Assembly (NCBI GenBank): GCA_965212595.1
Contig: CBDBVE010000007.1
Coordinates: 620,001 to 684,000, forward strand
Length of the DNA stretch: 64,000 bases
Direction of reading: 5' to 3'
Source: Poritiphilus sp965212595
GTDB lineage: Bacteria; Bacteroidota; Bacteroidia; Flavobacteriales; Flavobacteriaceae
The notes beneath the pieces were generated by a model that saw only the letters and a list, made by a program, of their open reading frames with translations, had not been told where the DNA came from and ran no database searches. Shown here piece after piece: positions 26,628 through 35,154 of this stretch. Position 1 is the stretch's first letter. The number at the start of each line of letters is the position of its first letter. Made by a program: the position numbers and the translations under genes.

Positions 26628-26963
26628 CTATTTGCTCAATTCTAACTTTTCGGCAAAATAGGCACAAAAGTCCTTCATTGTTGCTGTCATCTTTTCATCC
26701 TGGGTTGCTTTCATAAAGGTATCTGATAGCGAAACCAGTGTTTGATGAAAGAAGACTTTCATTTCGTCTACCGGCATATCTTTAGTCCAAAGATCAATTT
26801 TCAAAGATTCCTGATGCTTACTGTCCCAAACAGAAAGCAACATCGCTTTCGCTTCCTCATTTACTATCCCTCCATCCTGGGCCGACCAGCTAAGCGATTC
26901 GGGGATTCTATTCTCGTCAAGTTCAACTTTGAGAACTATTTCGGAAGTATGTAGTTTAGACAT
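26628..26963 (-). CDS. gldC: Gliding motility protein GldC
   Basis: Small soluble protein of 111 residues (SEIVLKVELDENRIPESLSWSAQDGG...FCAYFAEKLELSK), recognised as GldC. GldC is needed for full gliding efficiency in Flavobacterium; its biochemical role is not settled. It lies 3 bases downstream of gldB, the conserved gldBC pair. Its 3' end is repeated in decayed form at 24460-24565. Confidence 0.92.
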   Translation of the reverse strand: MSKLHTSEIVLKVELDENRIPESLSWSAQDGGIVNEEAKAMLLSVWDSKHQESLKIDLWTKDMPVDEMKVFFHQTLVSLSDTFMKATQDEKMTATMKDFCAYFAEKLELSK

Positions 26964-26966
26964 GCC

Positions 26967-27947
26967 TTACTTTTTAGGTTTGTAGTTCGATTTTTTAAAA
27001 ATTTCCTCAGCCGGAAGGCTCAATATTTGCTGAAGGCTTAATTCGTTATTCTCAGCAAAAGCCCTTACTATTTGCCATCCCACATACCTTCCAATCCTGC
27101 CCGGGGATTCATTGTCTATTTCTTCTAATCTGAACTTTGAAAAAGGAGCAGGATCCAGAAACCGGGGACCTAATTTCACATCGGTACTATAGAGCAGTTC
27201 TCGTTCAATAAAATAACGCCAAATTTGTTCTTCATTGGCCTGAGCCCAGCCTAACTGCCCTTCAGAATATCCTATTTTCGCCGCATCGCTTTCAAAGGGA
27301 ATCAATTTATCCTTTATATATAATTCCTTTCCATGGTATACCATTCGTGCCAAAAAAGACCTATCAGAAGGGTAGCGGTTTATCTTTTTGGCAAAAGTGC
27401 CTGCCACATTGCTGATTAGATATTTTTTATCCAGTTCGGTGGCTATATATCGCTCTATTCCTCCATAGAATTTATGATCCTCGCCGAGATAATTGTCTAA
27501 ACCAACCAAGAGTAGTGTATCCGCCAAAATAACACGATCATTATAATCAACATCGGAGATCAGTGTAATAACCTTTGGGATTTTGGTGGTTGGAAAGTAA
27601 TACCTGGCATGTCTGAAAAAACGTGTCAGGCGATCTTTTTCATCCTCAAAGTCCACAAATGTTCTTTCAGTTGCATCAAACAACTGAAGGTGAAGTGTAT
27701 CTTTAAGTTTGGCAAACCAAAGGCTGTCTGGTCCCGGAAATAGATATGGGTACTTTTCCTTTAGTTTGGGAAGCCCTTCCGCTTTTGCAGAAGCAAACTC
27801 CCGGTCAAAGCGATATACTTCAAGATTCACATCAATTTTTGCGATTTCTGCTGCGATCTTATCCTCCTCCGCACAGCTCGTTGACATCATTAAAAACACT
27901 GATGCGAGACTTCCGATCACAAAACGATTAAGTAATTTATTCGTCAT
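26967..27947 (-). CDS. gldB: Gliding motility lipoprotein GldB
   Basis: Lipoprotein of 326 residues required for gliding in Flavobacterium. I place the start at the ATG at 27947 (MTNKLLNRFVIGS); seven upstream codons in frame are possible but add an unlikely charged extension. The signal peptide ends at STSC, with lipidation of that cysteine. Family text includes YRFDREFASAKAEGLPKLKEKYPYLFPGPDS and FYGGIERYIATELDKKYL. It is divergent from nadE and followed by gldC after 3 bases. Confidence 0.92.
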   Translation of the reverse strand: MTNKLLNRFVIGSLASVFLMMSTSCAEEDKIAAEIAKIDVNLEVYRFDREFASAKAEGLPKLKEKYPYLFPGPDSLWFAKLKDTLHLQLFDATERTFVDFEDEKDRLTRFFRHARYYFPTTKIPKVITLISDVDYNDRVILADTLLLVGLDNYLGEDHKFYGGIERYIATELDKKYLISNVAGTFAKKINRYPSDRSFLARMVYHGKELYIKDKLIPFESDAAKIGYSEGQLGWAQANEEQIWRYFIERELLYSTDVKLGPRFLDPAPFSKFRLEEIDNESPGRIGRYVGWQIVRAFAENNELSLQQILSLPAEEIFKKSNYKPKK

Positions 27948-27984
27948 TTTAATATTACGTTCCAACACCTTATTTTTACGCGGC

Positions 27985-27992
27985 CAAAGTTA
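27985..27992 (-). promoter_or_regulatory. Candidate -10 box for gldBC
   Basis: On the minus strand TAACTTTG matches TAnnTTTG, 37 bases upstream of the gldB ATG, in the short divergent gap to nadE. Confidence 0.5.
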
Positions 27993-28020
27993 GCAGTTTT
28001 CAATCTAATATCGCAGGTAA

Positions 28021-28809
28021 ATGCAAACGGAAAAAGTAATAGACCATATTGTCAATTGGTTAAAAGATTATGCGACAAATGCAAAAATGGGCGGTTTCGT
28101 CATAGGGGTATCGGGAGGAATAGACTCAGCGGTCACCTCTACGCTATGCGCAAAAACCGGATTAAAGCTAATCTGTATAGAAATGCCCATTCATCAGGGG
28201 GCCAATCAAGTTAGTCGTGCCTCAAACCACATTGAATGGTTGCAACGAAATTTTGACAACGTTTCCCGGCAGCCGGTAAACCTTACTCCCGTCTTCGACA
28301 GCCTGGTGACTGCCTTACCCCCAGTAGAAGATGAAGAGCAGCGTTTTATGTCCTTGGCAAACACCAGAGCAAGATTGCGGATGACCACATTGTACTATTT
28401 TGCAGCCTTGAAGCGGTATTTGGTGGCCGGTACCGGTAATAAGGTGGAGGATTTCGGGATAGGGTTTTATACCAAGTATGGAGATGGGGGTGTAGACTTG
28501 AGCCCGATTGCCGATCTTTTAAAAACAGAAGTTTACGAAATTGGTGGCTTTCTTGGCGTTAGCGACGAAATTATGGAAGCAGCCCCAACAGACGGGCTTT
28601 GGGGAGACAGCCGTACAGACGAAGATCAGATTGGGGCTTCATACCCCGAATTGGAATGGGCTATGGCAATGAATGATCAGGGAAAAACAGTTGCTGACTT
28701 TTCAGGAAGGCAAAGAGAAGTTTTCACTATCTTTAAAAGATTTAATTCTGCGAACAGGCATAAGATGATTCCGATACCGATTTGTGAGGTTCCTAAAGGG
28801 CTGAAATAA
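28021..28809 (+). CDS. nadE: NAD(+) synthase, ammonia-dependent type
   Basis: Last step of NAD synthesis: amidation of deamido-NAD with ATP. The 262-residue protein is a stand-alone synthetase without a glutaminase domain, so it should use ammonia. The ATP pyrophosphatase loop is GVSGGIDSAVTSTLC, and the substrate region has YLVAGTGNKVEDFGIGFYTKYGDGGVDLSPIADLLKTEV. The end (RFNSANRHKMIPIPI) is also typical. It is divergent from gldB. Confidence 0.95.
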   Translation: MQTEKVIDHIVNWLKDYATNAKMGGFVIGVSGGIDSAVTSTLCAKTGLKLICIEMPIHQGANQVSRASNHIEWLQRNFDNVSRQPVNLTPVFDSLVTALPPVEDEEQRFMSLANTRARLRMTTLYYFAALKRYLVAGTGNKVEDFGIGFYTKYGDGGVDLSPIADLLKTEVYEIGGFLGVSDEIMEAAPTDGLWGDSRTDEDQIGASYPELEWAMAMNDQGKTVADFSGRQREVFTIFKRFNSANRHKMIPIPICEVPKGLK

Positions 28810-28975
28810 CCTCTCAACTAAGAATCAGGTATTTAAGTCGAATAATGTCGCAAAAATTCGTGTTAATTAAGAAAAAAAGTACACTTTTGTTTAAGAAATT
28901 AGATTATTTAGCCCTACATTGCGTGTCAGTATTTTTAGACGTCCCCAGGCGCTAAAATCTAGAAAAAGAACCAAA

Positions 28976-29605
28976 ATGATCAAAGTTTTAATTGCAGACA
29001 ACCACCCGATTGTACGTATGGGAGTAAAGCAGGTACTTAGTTCTGCTTCAGATTTTGAGGTTATTGACGACGTATCTACTACTTCAGAATTATTCCAAAA
29101 GTTAGAAAAGGTAACCCCCGATGTTGTAATGTTAGAGATGGATATTCCTGAAATCAATGGTATTGCAACTTTGAGAAAGATCAAACAAGAATTTCCGGAT
29201 ATTAAAGTGCTCATTTACAGCGGTCAATCAGAAGATGTATACGCGCTAAGCACGATCAGAGCTGGTGCTTTTGGATATCTTTCCAAAACAGCGGATTTAG
29301 ATTATATCATTTCCGCGGTACGCAAAGTTGCCGAGGGTAATATGTTTATTACCAATGAATTGGCGCAAAGACTTGCGTTCGATGAAGGCACACAAAAGCC
29401 GAGAAGATTCTTTAGAAAATTATCTACTCGCGAAGTAGAAGTATTAAAGCTCCTGGCTAGCGGAAAACGCAACAAGGATGTAGCACTTGGCTTGAATCTC
29501 AATGAGAAAACAGTAAGTACCTACAAGGCCCGTTTAATGAAAAAATTAAATGTGGATAATCTTGTTGATTTACTGCAGCAGGCGAAAGCTCTAGAGCTTT
29601 ATTAA
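28976..29605 (+). CDS. LuxR/NarL-family response regulator with Glu at the phosphoacceptor position
   Basis: Two-domain regulator of 209 residues starting at the ATG at 28976; the frame extends upstream but without a sensible N-terminus. The receiver domain begins MIKVLIADNHPIVRMG. The strand that normally ends in the phosphorylated Asp reads PDVVMLEMDIPEING, so the site is Glu54. The partner Ser (YSGQSED) and the conserved Lys (YLSKTADL) remain. A LuxR-type HTH follows (LSTREVEVLKLLASGKRNKDVALGLNLNEKTVSTYKARLMKKLNV). No histidine kinase is adjacent. It is probably locked in an active-like state or not controlled by phosphorylation. Confidence 0.92.
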   Translation: MIKVLIADNHPIVRMGVKQVLSSASDFEVIDDVSTTSELFQKLEKVTPDVVMLEMDIPEINGIATLRKIKQEFPDIKVLIYSGQSEDVYALSTIRAGAFGYLSKTADLDYIISAVRKVAEGNMFITNELAQRLAFDEGTQKPRRFFRKLSTREVEVLKLLASGKRNKDVALGLNLNEKTVSTYKARLMKKLNVDNLVDLLQQAKALELY

Positions 29606-29631
29606 AAAATTTCTAACTAATTCAGATAAGG

Positions 29632-29655
29632 ACCTGGCAAATGCCGGGTTTTTTT
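29632..29655 (+). terminator. Rho-independent terminator after the response regulator
   Basis: ACCTGGC (29632-29638) pairs with GCCGGGT (29643-29649, one G-U pair) around an AAAT loop, followed by a run of T to 29655. Confidence 0.8.
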
Positions 29656-29674
29656 CTTTAGTAGCGCCACTTAC

Positions 29675-31654
29675 TTAGGACAAAACCCGATTTAGTTTTT
29701 TGTTTAAAAGTTTGTTTAACTGAAGATAATTAACAATCTCTTCAAGTGTTTCCTTATGATCACCAGAGGATTCTTCGGTGTTTTTCTGAAGCGATTCTAT
29801 TCTCTTTTTAATCAGATAGCACCGTAGTGTAAGTATGGTCTCGCTAACCAGCTGGGAAATACCTATTTCCTTATCTTTCGGATAAATGTCTTTACGTTCC
29901 CAATTGTGCAGGGCATACTTCTCTTCTTCCATGAGTATGGAAGATATTTCTGTTACCAGCTCCTGATCTAAGTCGGTCATAAATGTATTGACCGAGAAAT
30001 TCTCATTTTCATTCAAATGAGCAATAAGCAGATAATATATTTTTCTAAATTGTTCATGGGTGAGTTCAATTTCATCCTCCTGAAGGTCTAAAAACACCTT
30101 TTCGTAAACCTTGGCCGCTGTATTCTCCGGTTCCAGAACCAAATCACCATCCTCATTTTCCTTAAGTAGCAGATCTTCAAACTCCTGTTCTTCTTTCCCG
30201 TAGAGCAATAACATTTCGATAATCTTGCGCTCTAATTCGTATTGTATGTTTAGCTTTTCTGAAGAAGGTTCGTCTTTTACAACTTCAAAAGCTTTCTGCT
30301 GTTCTCTGGCGCTTTTTGCGATTTCTGAGGCCTTCTTCTTACCCAATTGAGCCAGGGTGTTAAATAAGACCTCTTCCGAAATATTCATGATCCTCGCGCA
30401 TTCCTGCACATAAACTTCTTTCTTAATCCTGTCAGGAATCTTAGAAATGCTGTTTACAATATCACGAATAGTTTCTGCTCTTTTTATGGGGTCGTTTGCC
30501 GATTCTGTCGCCAATAGCGATGCCTTAAATTGAATAAAGTCTTTTGCATTTTCCTGTAAGTACAAAACCACATCTTCGTACTCATTATTCTTCGCAAAAC
30601 TATCGGGATCCTCACCTTCTGGAAAAGAGCATACTTTGACGTTCATCCCCTGCTCTAATATAAGATCTACACCGCGTAGTGAAGCTCTAAGACCCGCCGC
30701 ATCACCATCGAAAAGTACAGTGATGTTTCTGGTAAGTCTGCTTATAAGCCTTATCTGCTCTGGTGTAAGAGCAGTACCGCTTGAGGCCACAACATTTTGG
30801 ATTCCTCTTTGATAGAGTTGAATAACATCTGTATAGCCTTCAACAAGATAGCAATTGTCTTCTTTGACGATTGTCTTTTTCGCGAAATAGATGCCATAAA
30901 GAACCTTGCTTTTATGGTAAATCTCACTTTCTGGTGAATTCAGGTATTTGGCCGCTTTCTTGTCGTTTGACAAAATTCGTCCTCCAAAACCAAGAACCCT
31001 GCCACTCATGGAGTGGATCGGAAAAAGTACCCTGCCCTTAAAACGATCAAATTTCCTTTTCGCATTGGGGTCATTACCATCATCCTTAACAATAGTCAGA
31101 CCAGTCTTTTCAAGATAATCTAGCTGATATCCTTTGTCCAGAGCGGCCTTTGTAAAGGCTTCCCATTGATCCAGGCCATAGCCAAGGCCAAATGTTTTAA
31201 TCGTTTCATCTTTAAAACCCCGCTCTTTGAAATAGGTCAGACCAATAGCCTTCCCCATCTCTGCTTCCCACAAGGTTTCCTGAAAATACTTTTGCGCAAA
31301 TTCTGAGACAAGGTACATGCTTTCCCGTTCATTGGCCTCTTGTTTCTGCTCATCTGTACGCTCTGTTTCTTCAACCTCAATATTGTATTTTTTGGCTAAG
31401 TACTTGATGGCTTCAGGATAGGTAAACTGCTCGTGTTCCATCAAAAAGGCAACTACATTGCCTCCTTTACCACTACTGAAATCCTTCCAGATTTGTTTTA
31501 CGGGAGAGACCATAAAACTAGGAGTACGCTCATCCGTAAAGGGACTGAGCCCTTTGAAATTAGTACCCGATTTCTTGAGATGTACAAAATCACCGATCAC
31601 CTCCTCAACACGGGAGGCTTCATACACCTGATCTATGGTAGATTTTGAAATCAA
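29675..31654 (-). CDS. dnaG: DNA primase lacking the N-terminal zinc ligands
   Basis: Replicative primase of 659 residues. The start is placed at TTG 31654, giving MISKSTIDQVYEASRVEEVIGD, the usual flavobacterial beginning; an upstream frame to 31693 adds a hydrophobic, unlikely extension. The CHC2 zinc-ribbon region keeps its fold markers (PFTDERTPSFMVSP) but the four ligands are gone: Ser37, Thr40, Asp58 and Ser61 replace Cys, His, Cys and Cys. The TOPRIM centre is intact (VEGYTDVIQLY, TVLFDGDAAGLRAS). The C-terminal third is a DnaB-interaction region. It is convergent with the response regulator gene. Confidence 0.93.
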   Translation of the reverse strand: MISKSTIDQVYEASRVEEVIGDFVHLKKSGTNFKGLSPFTDERTPSFMVSPVKQIWKDFSSGKGGNVVAFLMEHEQFTYPEAIKYLAKKYNIEVEETERTDEQKQEANERESMYLVSEFAQKYFQETLWEAEMGKAIGLTYFKERGFKDETIKTFGLGYGLDQWEAFTKAALDKGYQLDYLEKTGLTIVKDDGNDPNAKRKFDRFKGRVLFPIHSMSGRVLGFGGRILSNDKKAAKYLNSPESEIYHKSKVLYGIYFAKKTIVKEDNCYLVEGYTDVIQLYQRGIQNVVASSGTALTPEQIRLISRLTRNITVLFDGDAAGLRASLRGVDLILEQGMNVKVCSFPEGEDPDSFAKNNEYEDVVLYLQENAKDFIQFKASLLATESANDPIKRAETIRDIVNSISKIPDRIKKEVYVQECARIMNISEEVLFNTLAQLGKKKASEIAKSAREQQKAFEVVKDEPSSEKLNIQYELERKIIEMLLLYGKEEQEFEDLLLKENEDGDLVLEPENTAAKVYEKVFLDLQEDEIELTHEQFRKIYYLLIAHLNENENFSVNTFMTDLDQELVTEISSILMEEEKYALHNWERKDIYPKDKEIGISQLVSETILTLRCYLIKKRIESLQKNTEESSGDHKETLEEIVNYLQLNKLLNKKLNRVLS

Positions 31655-31774
31655 AGTTAGACAATTAGCAGAGGATAAAAATAAGCAAACCAAGGCGGTC
31701 TAAAAAGCCTTTTTCTCTCGTCGGATTTCATAATTATGTAATTTAGAACAAATCTCTAAAAAAGCAGCTTTAAA

Positions 31775-32020
31775 ATGATCTTGTTTTTCGGTACGCGACC
31801 AGGAAAGCGGAAGTCCAAGTACCTCTTAAGTACTGAGTGTTCACATTGCAGGCAGATAGGGACATTGCAAGCTCTAAAAGTCCCCAACTATTTTCATCTG
31901 TTTTGGATTCCAATATTCAAAGTATATACTTCACATTTACTGGAATGCGATCATTGCAAAAAAGTATATTTCAAAGAAGAATTTACCCCTGAAATGAAAA
32001 AAGCCTTTGACAATATGTGA
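31775..32020 (+). CDS. Small zinc-ribbon protein
   Basis: Protein of 81 residues with two CxxC pairs (CSHC and CDHC) about 36 residues apart, separated by a hydrophobic segment (VPNYFHLFWIPIFKVY). This is the zinc-ribbon arrangement of small proteins common in Bacteroidota, function unknown. The C-terminus is EFTPEMKKAFDNM. It is divergent from dnaG, with the 120-base gap showing no clear promoter. Confidence 0.78.
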   Translation: MILFFGTRPGKRKSKYLLSTECSHCRQIGTLQALKVPNYFHLFWIPIFKVYTSHLLECDHCKKVYFKEEFTPEMKKAFDNM

Positions 32021-32448
32021 ATAAGGGTAAGAGGTTTTATCTCATATCCTAGCCTCATAAAGGCTCAAAAAAAAATCTTAAAACCTTCCGGAGCGGCGTT
32101 AATATTTATATAGAAAAGATAACATTTGTATTTCAGAATTTCATTATTTTTCTCAAAAATACTTCACTTAACAACTTCATTATCAATATTTTAAATCCCA
32201 ATTCTACAACCTACTTCTTTTTTTAGAAGCCCGTGATACTTTTTCCCAGGCTGTAAGCAGGGCGAACTAAACCGTAACTAAACATATGTCGGGAGAGCAA
32301 TTTCAAATATCCTGGCACCAGGTTGCCTCCGGCCGGGTCAACAATGGAAACATACTTCAACTGCTGAAATTAGGAATGCTCAGGACAAATTTTCCGTTCA
32401 GAATAGCTTGAAGCGCTAAAAACAATTTAAAACCTTAAAAAAATTACC
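32021..32448. other. Intergenic region with no assignable gene
   Basis: AT-rich at the left, more balanced at the right. The right part can be read as a 41-codon ORF (32286-32411, MSGEQFQISWHQVASGRV...) and an upstream frame ending EARDTFSQAVSRAN. Neither has a good ribosome site or a family I know. A short CCTGG-ca-CCAGG hairpin lies near 32310. I assign nothing firmly here. Confidence 0.4.
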
Positions 32449-33867
32449 ATGAAAAATTTAAAAATATTTGCATTTATATTGATGTCATTTGCGCTGTTGG
32501 CCTCCTGTAGTGACGACGATGATTTTGTAATTGAAGATCCTGTAACTGATGGAGGTGATGATGATGGAGATGGAGATGACGGTGATGATACCGTCGATTT
32601 CGTCGGGGCGGTATATGCCATGACCAACGGAGAGGGTCAGGTAGACGGTACCAACATTCAGGGTCCTAATGTAATTGTGGCCTATGGCCGAAATGCCGAT
32701 GGATCTTTAACGCCAATTGGCCCTAATCCCACGGGAGGCAATGGTGGCGACTTTGACGGCGGGGAAGGTTTGGACCCCTTAATTTCGGCCTATGCGCTTA
32801 CTAAAACAGATGACAATGAGCAGTTACTTGCTGTAAATGCGGGCAGCAATACTATCAGCTCGTTTAATATTAACGACGATTACGCTCTTGAACTTGTAGG
32901 TTCTCAACCCACTGGCGACTTGGGGCCTAATAGTATCGCTTATTCCGAAAGAGCAAATGCAGCAGATGGTTTAAAAGGTATTGTCTATGTGGCCAATATT
33001 ACCCGGCAGGAGTTCCTGGCAGGTGGAGAACCCGAACAACAGGGAAGCGTAACAGGTTACTGGCTATCAGAAGACGGATCGCTTTCGCCTATAGCAGGTT
33101 CAACACGGGATTTAGAAAACCGGCCCTCTGCCATACAATTTTCACCAGATGGAAACTGGTTAGTAGTGGCTTCAATTAATTCGGGAGCGGCCGCACTGGC
33201 TTCCGGAAGTGAGGATGAACTCGTGGTCTACGGTGTAAACGTAGATGGTACGCTTAGCCCAAACCGGGTTGCCGGTGCTACCTCCACCTTAAGAGGCAAT
33301 GCAGAAGGCAGAAATCTTCCTTCGGCGATCGGGTTTCAAATCGTTGGCGATAACTATGTCGTGGTCACCGAGGCCAGAGAGTTTCAACCAGACGGTACTC
33401 CTCCAGCTTTCCCTGCACTTCAGGACGGGTCTGTTTCTACCTGGCAGATTCAGGCAGACGGGAGTCTTAATCCTATTAGCCTGGACGTAAGATCTGGTGA
33501 AGGAAATACCGGTAGAACAGCCTGTTGGTTAGACTTTACCTCAGACGGCAATACGTTTTTTGTATCTAACGCGATTGAAGCGGGATTGGCTTCATTCAGT
33601 TTCAGTAACGGTACTGTTGAGTTAATAGATCAGACTGCCGCCCAGGGCACGGGTACCGGAGGAGCAGATAATGGCCCAGACGCTTTTGCCAGTACCGAAG
33701 GGTGGATAGATCTTTGGATCTCCGATGATGGAGAATATTTATATCAGCTCTTTGGTTTGGACGGTACCATTGGTATTTATAGAATTAATGGACAGTCCTT
33801 AGAATTTGTGGGGGAAGAATCAGGAAATCTTCCGGATACAAATACACAAGGAATTGTAGCGATATAG
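32449..33867 (+). CDS. Lactonase/YncE-type beta-propeller lipoprotein
   Basis: Exported protein of 472 residues. The signal peptide ends at LLASC, predicting lipidation. It is followed by a flexible acidic linker (SDDDDF, then an Asp/Gly-rich run to about residue 48) as seen in surface-exposed Bacteroidota lipoproteins. The rest reads as repeated propeller blades: GAVYAMTNG, NVIVAYGRNADGSLTPI, PSAIQFSPDGNWLVVAS, LVVYGVNVDGTLSP, WLDFTSDGNTFFVSN. This resembles the 6-phosphogluconolactonase-like/YncE propellers. Catalytic activity cannot be inferred. A strong bidirectional terminator follows. Confidence 0.82.
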   Translation: MKNLKIFAFILMSFALLASCSDDDDFVIEDPVTDGGDDDGDGDDGDDTVDFVGAVYAMTNGEGQVDGTNIQGPNVIVAYGRNADGSLTPIGPNPTGGNGGDFDGGEGLDPLISAYALTKTDDNEQLLAVNAGSNTISSFNINDDYALELVGSQPTGDLGPNSIAYSERANAADGLKGIVYVANITRQEFLAGGEPEQQGSVTGYWLSEDGSLSPIAGSTRDLENRPSAIQFSPDGNWLVVASINSGAAALASGSEDELVVYGVNVDGTLSPNRVAGATSTLRGNAEGRNLPSAIGFQIVGDNYVVVTEAREFQPDGTPPAFPALQDGSVSTWQIQADGSLNPISLDVRSGEGNTGRTACWLDFTSDGNTFFVSNAIEAGLASFSFSNGTVELIDQTAAQGTGTGGADNGPDAFASTEGWIDLWISDDGEYLYQLFGLDGTIGIYRINGQSLEFVGEESGNLPDTNTQGIVAI

Positions 33868-33886
33868 TGTTGAAGTAGGTGTTTGT

Positions 33887-33926
33887 AAAAAGCCACCCGG
33901 GATATGAGGTTCCAGGTGGCTTTTTT
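33887..33926. terminator. Bidirectional rho-independent terminator
   Basis: AAAAAGCCACC (33887-33897) pairs with GGTGGCTTTTT (33915-33925). T runs on both strands serve the converging lipoprotein gene and the outer membrane protein gene at 33947. Confidence 0.9.
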
Positions 33927-33946
33927 GATGTAGAACTAAAAGCTGG

Positions 33947-35017
33947 CTATAAATCAAATCTTAAACCCAGAGAAATATTGCGTTGCTTTATAGGGGCATC
34001 CTTAAAAATTGGATTGAGATCGTATTTCGCATAAAGCAAAATCCCTTCAACTCCTACATAAGCACTTAAACCGTAAATAAGATTGCTTGTATTATAACCT
34101 CTTTTGAACTTATCTTTTACGCGATTTCCATCTCGGTTATACTTTAATTTCTGTCGGGTTCCTATATTAAATCCACCATATCCTCCGATACCTAGGCGAA
34201 ATTGCCTATGTAGAGAATATCGTATTCTATCCTCTGTCCTATTCACTCTAGACGGGCCAAACTCTAAATGAACAGGAAATACAAGATTATCCATCCGCAG
34301 TTTGGATTTTTCGAGATTGAACTCAAATTCCTGAAGTTCTGTCTGGTCTCCATTTTCGACAAAATATTGATTGTCATCAGGTTTTAAACCATTAAACTGA
34401 AACGAAAAGCCGTAGTTAAAACGCATAAAATTGGTATTCTTAAAGACCCTCGTTCTCCACGCCCAACCAAGTTCGAAAAAACGACTCCCACCTACTTTAT
34501 ACGGTGAGTCATCCAGACCCTGCCCTTCTATAATCGCATTGTTAAACCCTATGGCCAGAACAAGGTCTGAATAGGTACGACGGTCATATCTCAACACACG
34601 CTGATGCCCGGAGTTGAATGAAATACCAAAAATCCTATTGCTATCTTCGTCCTCGGTACCTATACCCATTACGGCCCGGCGAGGATTATCATTTAGATCC
34701 AACTCTCCATTTCTCTGTATCAATGCAATCTGATTGTCTAATATTGCTATTTTGTTCTCAATATTTCTAGCATGTAGTTCTGCGGCTTCCTTCTTTAACA
34801 CTTCAGCCTCTTCCCTGCCTATTTCGTTTCGTCTTAGGCTTTCATTGATACGCACTATTTTCTTCTTCAATGCCTTCTTTTCTAATTGAGTGACTTCGGT
34901 CTTTTTCGTTTCTAACTGCTGAATTCTTTTCTCAGCCACTGACGTTTCCTGCGCATGGGCTTTTGAGAAAAGCAGCGCGAAAAGCATCAGAAGAAATAAT
35001 TTGCTTAAGGTGTTCAT
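33947..35017 (-). CDS. Outer membrane beta-barrel protein with N-terminal coiled coil
   Basis: Protein of 356 residues with a signal peptide (LFLLMLFALLFSKAHAQ). Residues 25-105 are rich in Glu, Lys and Arg with heptad-like spacing (RIQQLETKKTEVTQLEKKALKKKIVRINESLRRNEI), a predicted coiled coil. The remainder alternates polar and hydrophobic residues and ends in SLGLRFDL with a terminal aromatic-hydrophobic pattern, typical of a small outer membrane barrel. No named family is certain. It lies downstream of the sigma/anti-sigma-like pair and is transcribed the same way, which may put it under their control. Confidence 0.78.
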   Translation of the reverse strand: MNTLSKLFLLMLFALLFSKAHAQETSVAEKRIQQLETKKTEVTQLEKKALKKKIVRINESLRRNEIGREEAEVLKKEAAELHARNIENKIAILDNQIALIQRNGELDLNDNPRRAVMGIGTEDEDSNRIFGISFNSGHQRVLRYDRRTYSDLVLAIGFNNAIIEGQGLDDSPYKVGGSRFFELGWAWRTRVFKNTNFMRFNYGFSFQFNGLKPDDNQYFVENGDQTELQEFEFNLEKSKLRMDNLVFPVHLEFGPSRVNRTEDRIRYSLHRQFRLGIGGYGGFNIGTRQKLKYNRDGNRVKDKFKRGYNTSNLIYGLSAYVGVEGILLYAKYDLNPIFKDAPIKQRNISLGLRFDL

Positions 35018-35154
35018 AATTCTTGTTTTGATTTTACCCTTTCTATCAGATCCGATTAAGGATCACCAGGAAAAAGCATTTTTAATTGATGAATAAATCT
35101 CCCTGTCCTTCATTATAAAATGAAGAAATCTCATTGGTTTTATGTTTTCTCGGA

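Noticed and set aside
31647..31654. TAACTTTG on the minus strand matches the -10 consensus at the dnaG start
   Set aside because: It overlaps the inferred TTG start codon of dnaG, so it cannot serve as the promoter for that start; probably coincidence.
32064..32090. AGCCT-cataa-AGGCT hairpin next to a run of A
   Set aside because: The A run follows the stem on the plus strand, and on the minus strand the T run precedes it, so it is not a terminator in either direction.
32200..32300. Possible cobalamin-type or other riboswitch upstream of the 32449 gene
   Set aside because: A few box-like words are present but no consistent set of stems could be drawn, and the downstream gene gives no metabolite link.
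32286..32411. A 41-codon ORF (MSGEQFQISWHQVASGRV...) in the gap before the beta-propeller lipoprotein gene
   Set aside because: No ribosome binding site, no recognised family, and the length is compatible with chance; left as unassigned intergenic sequence.
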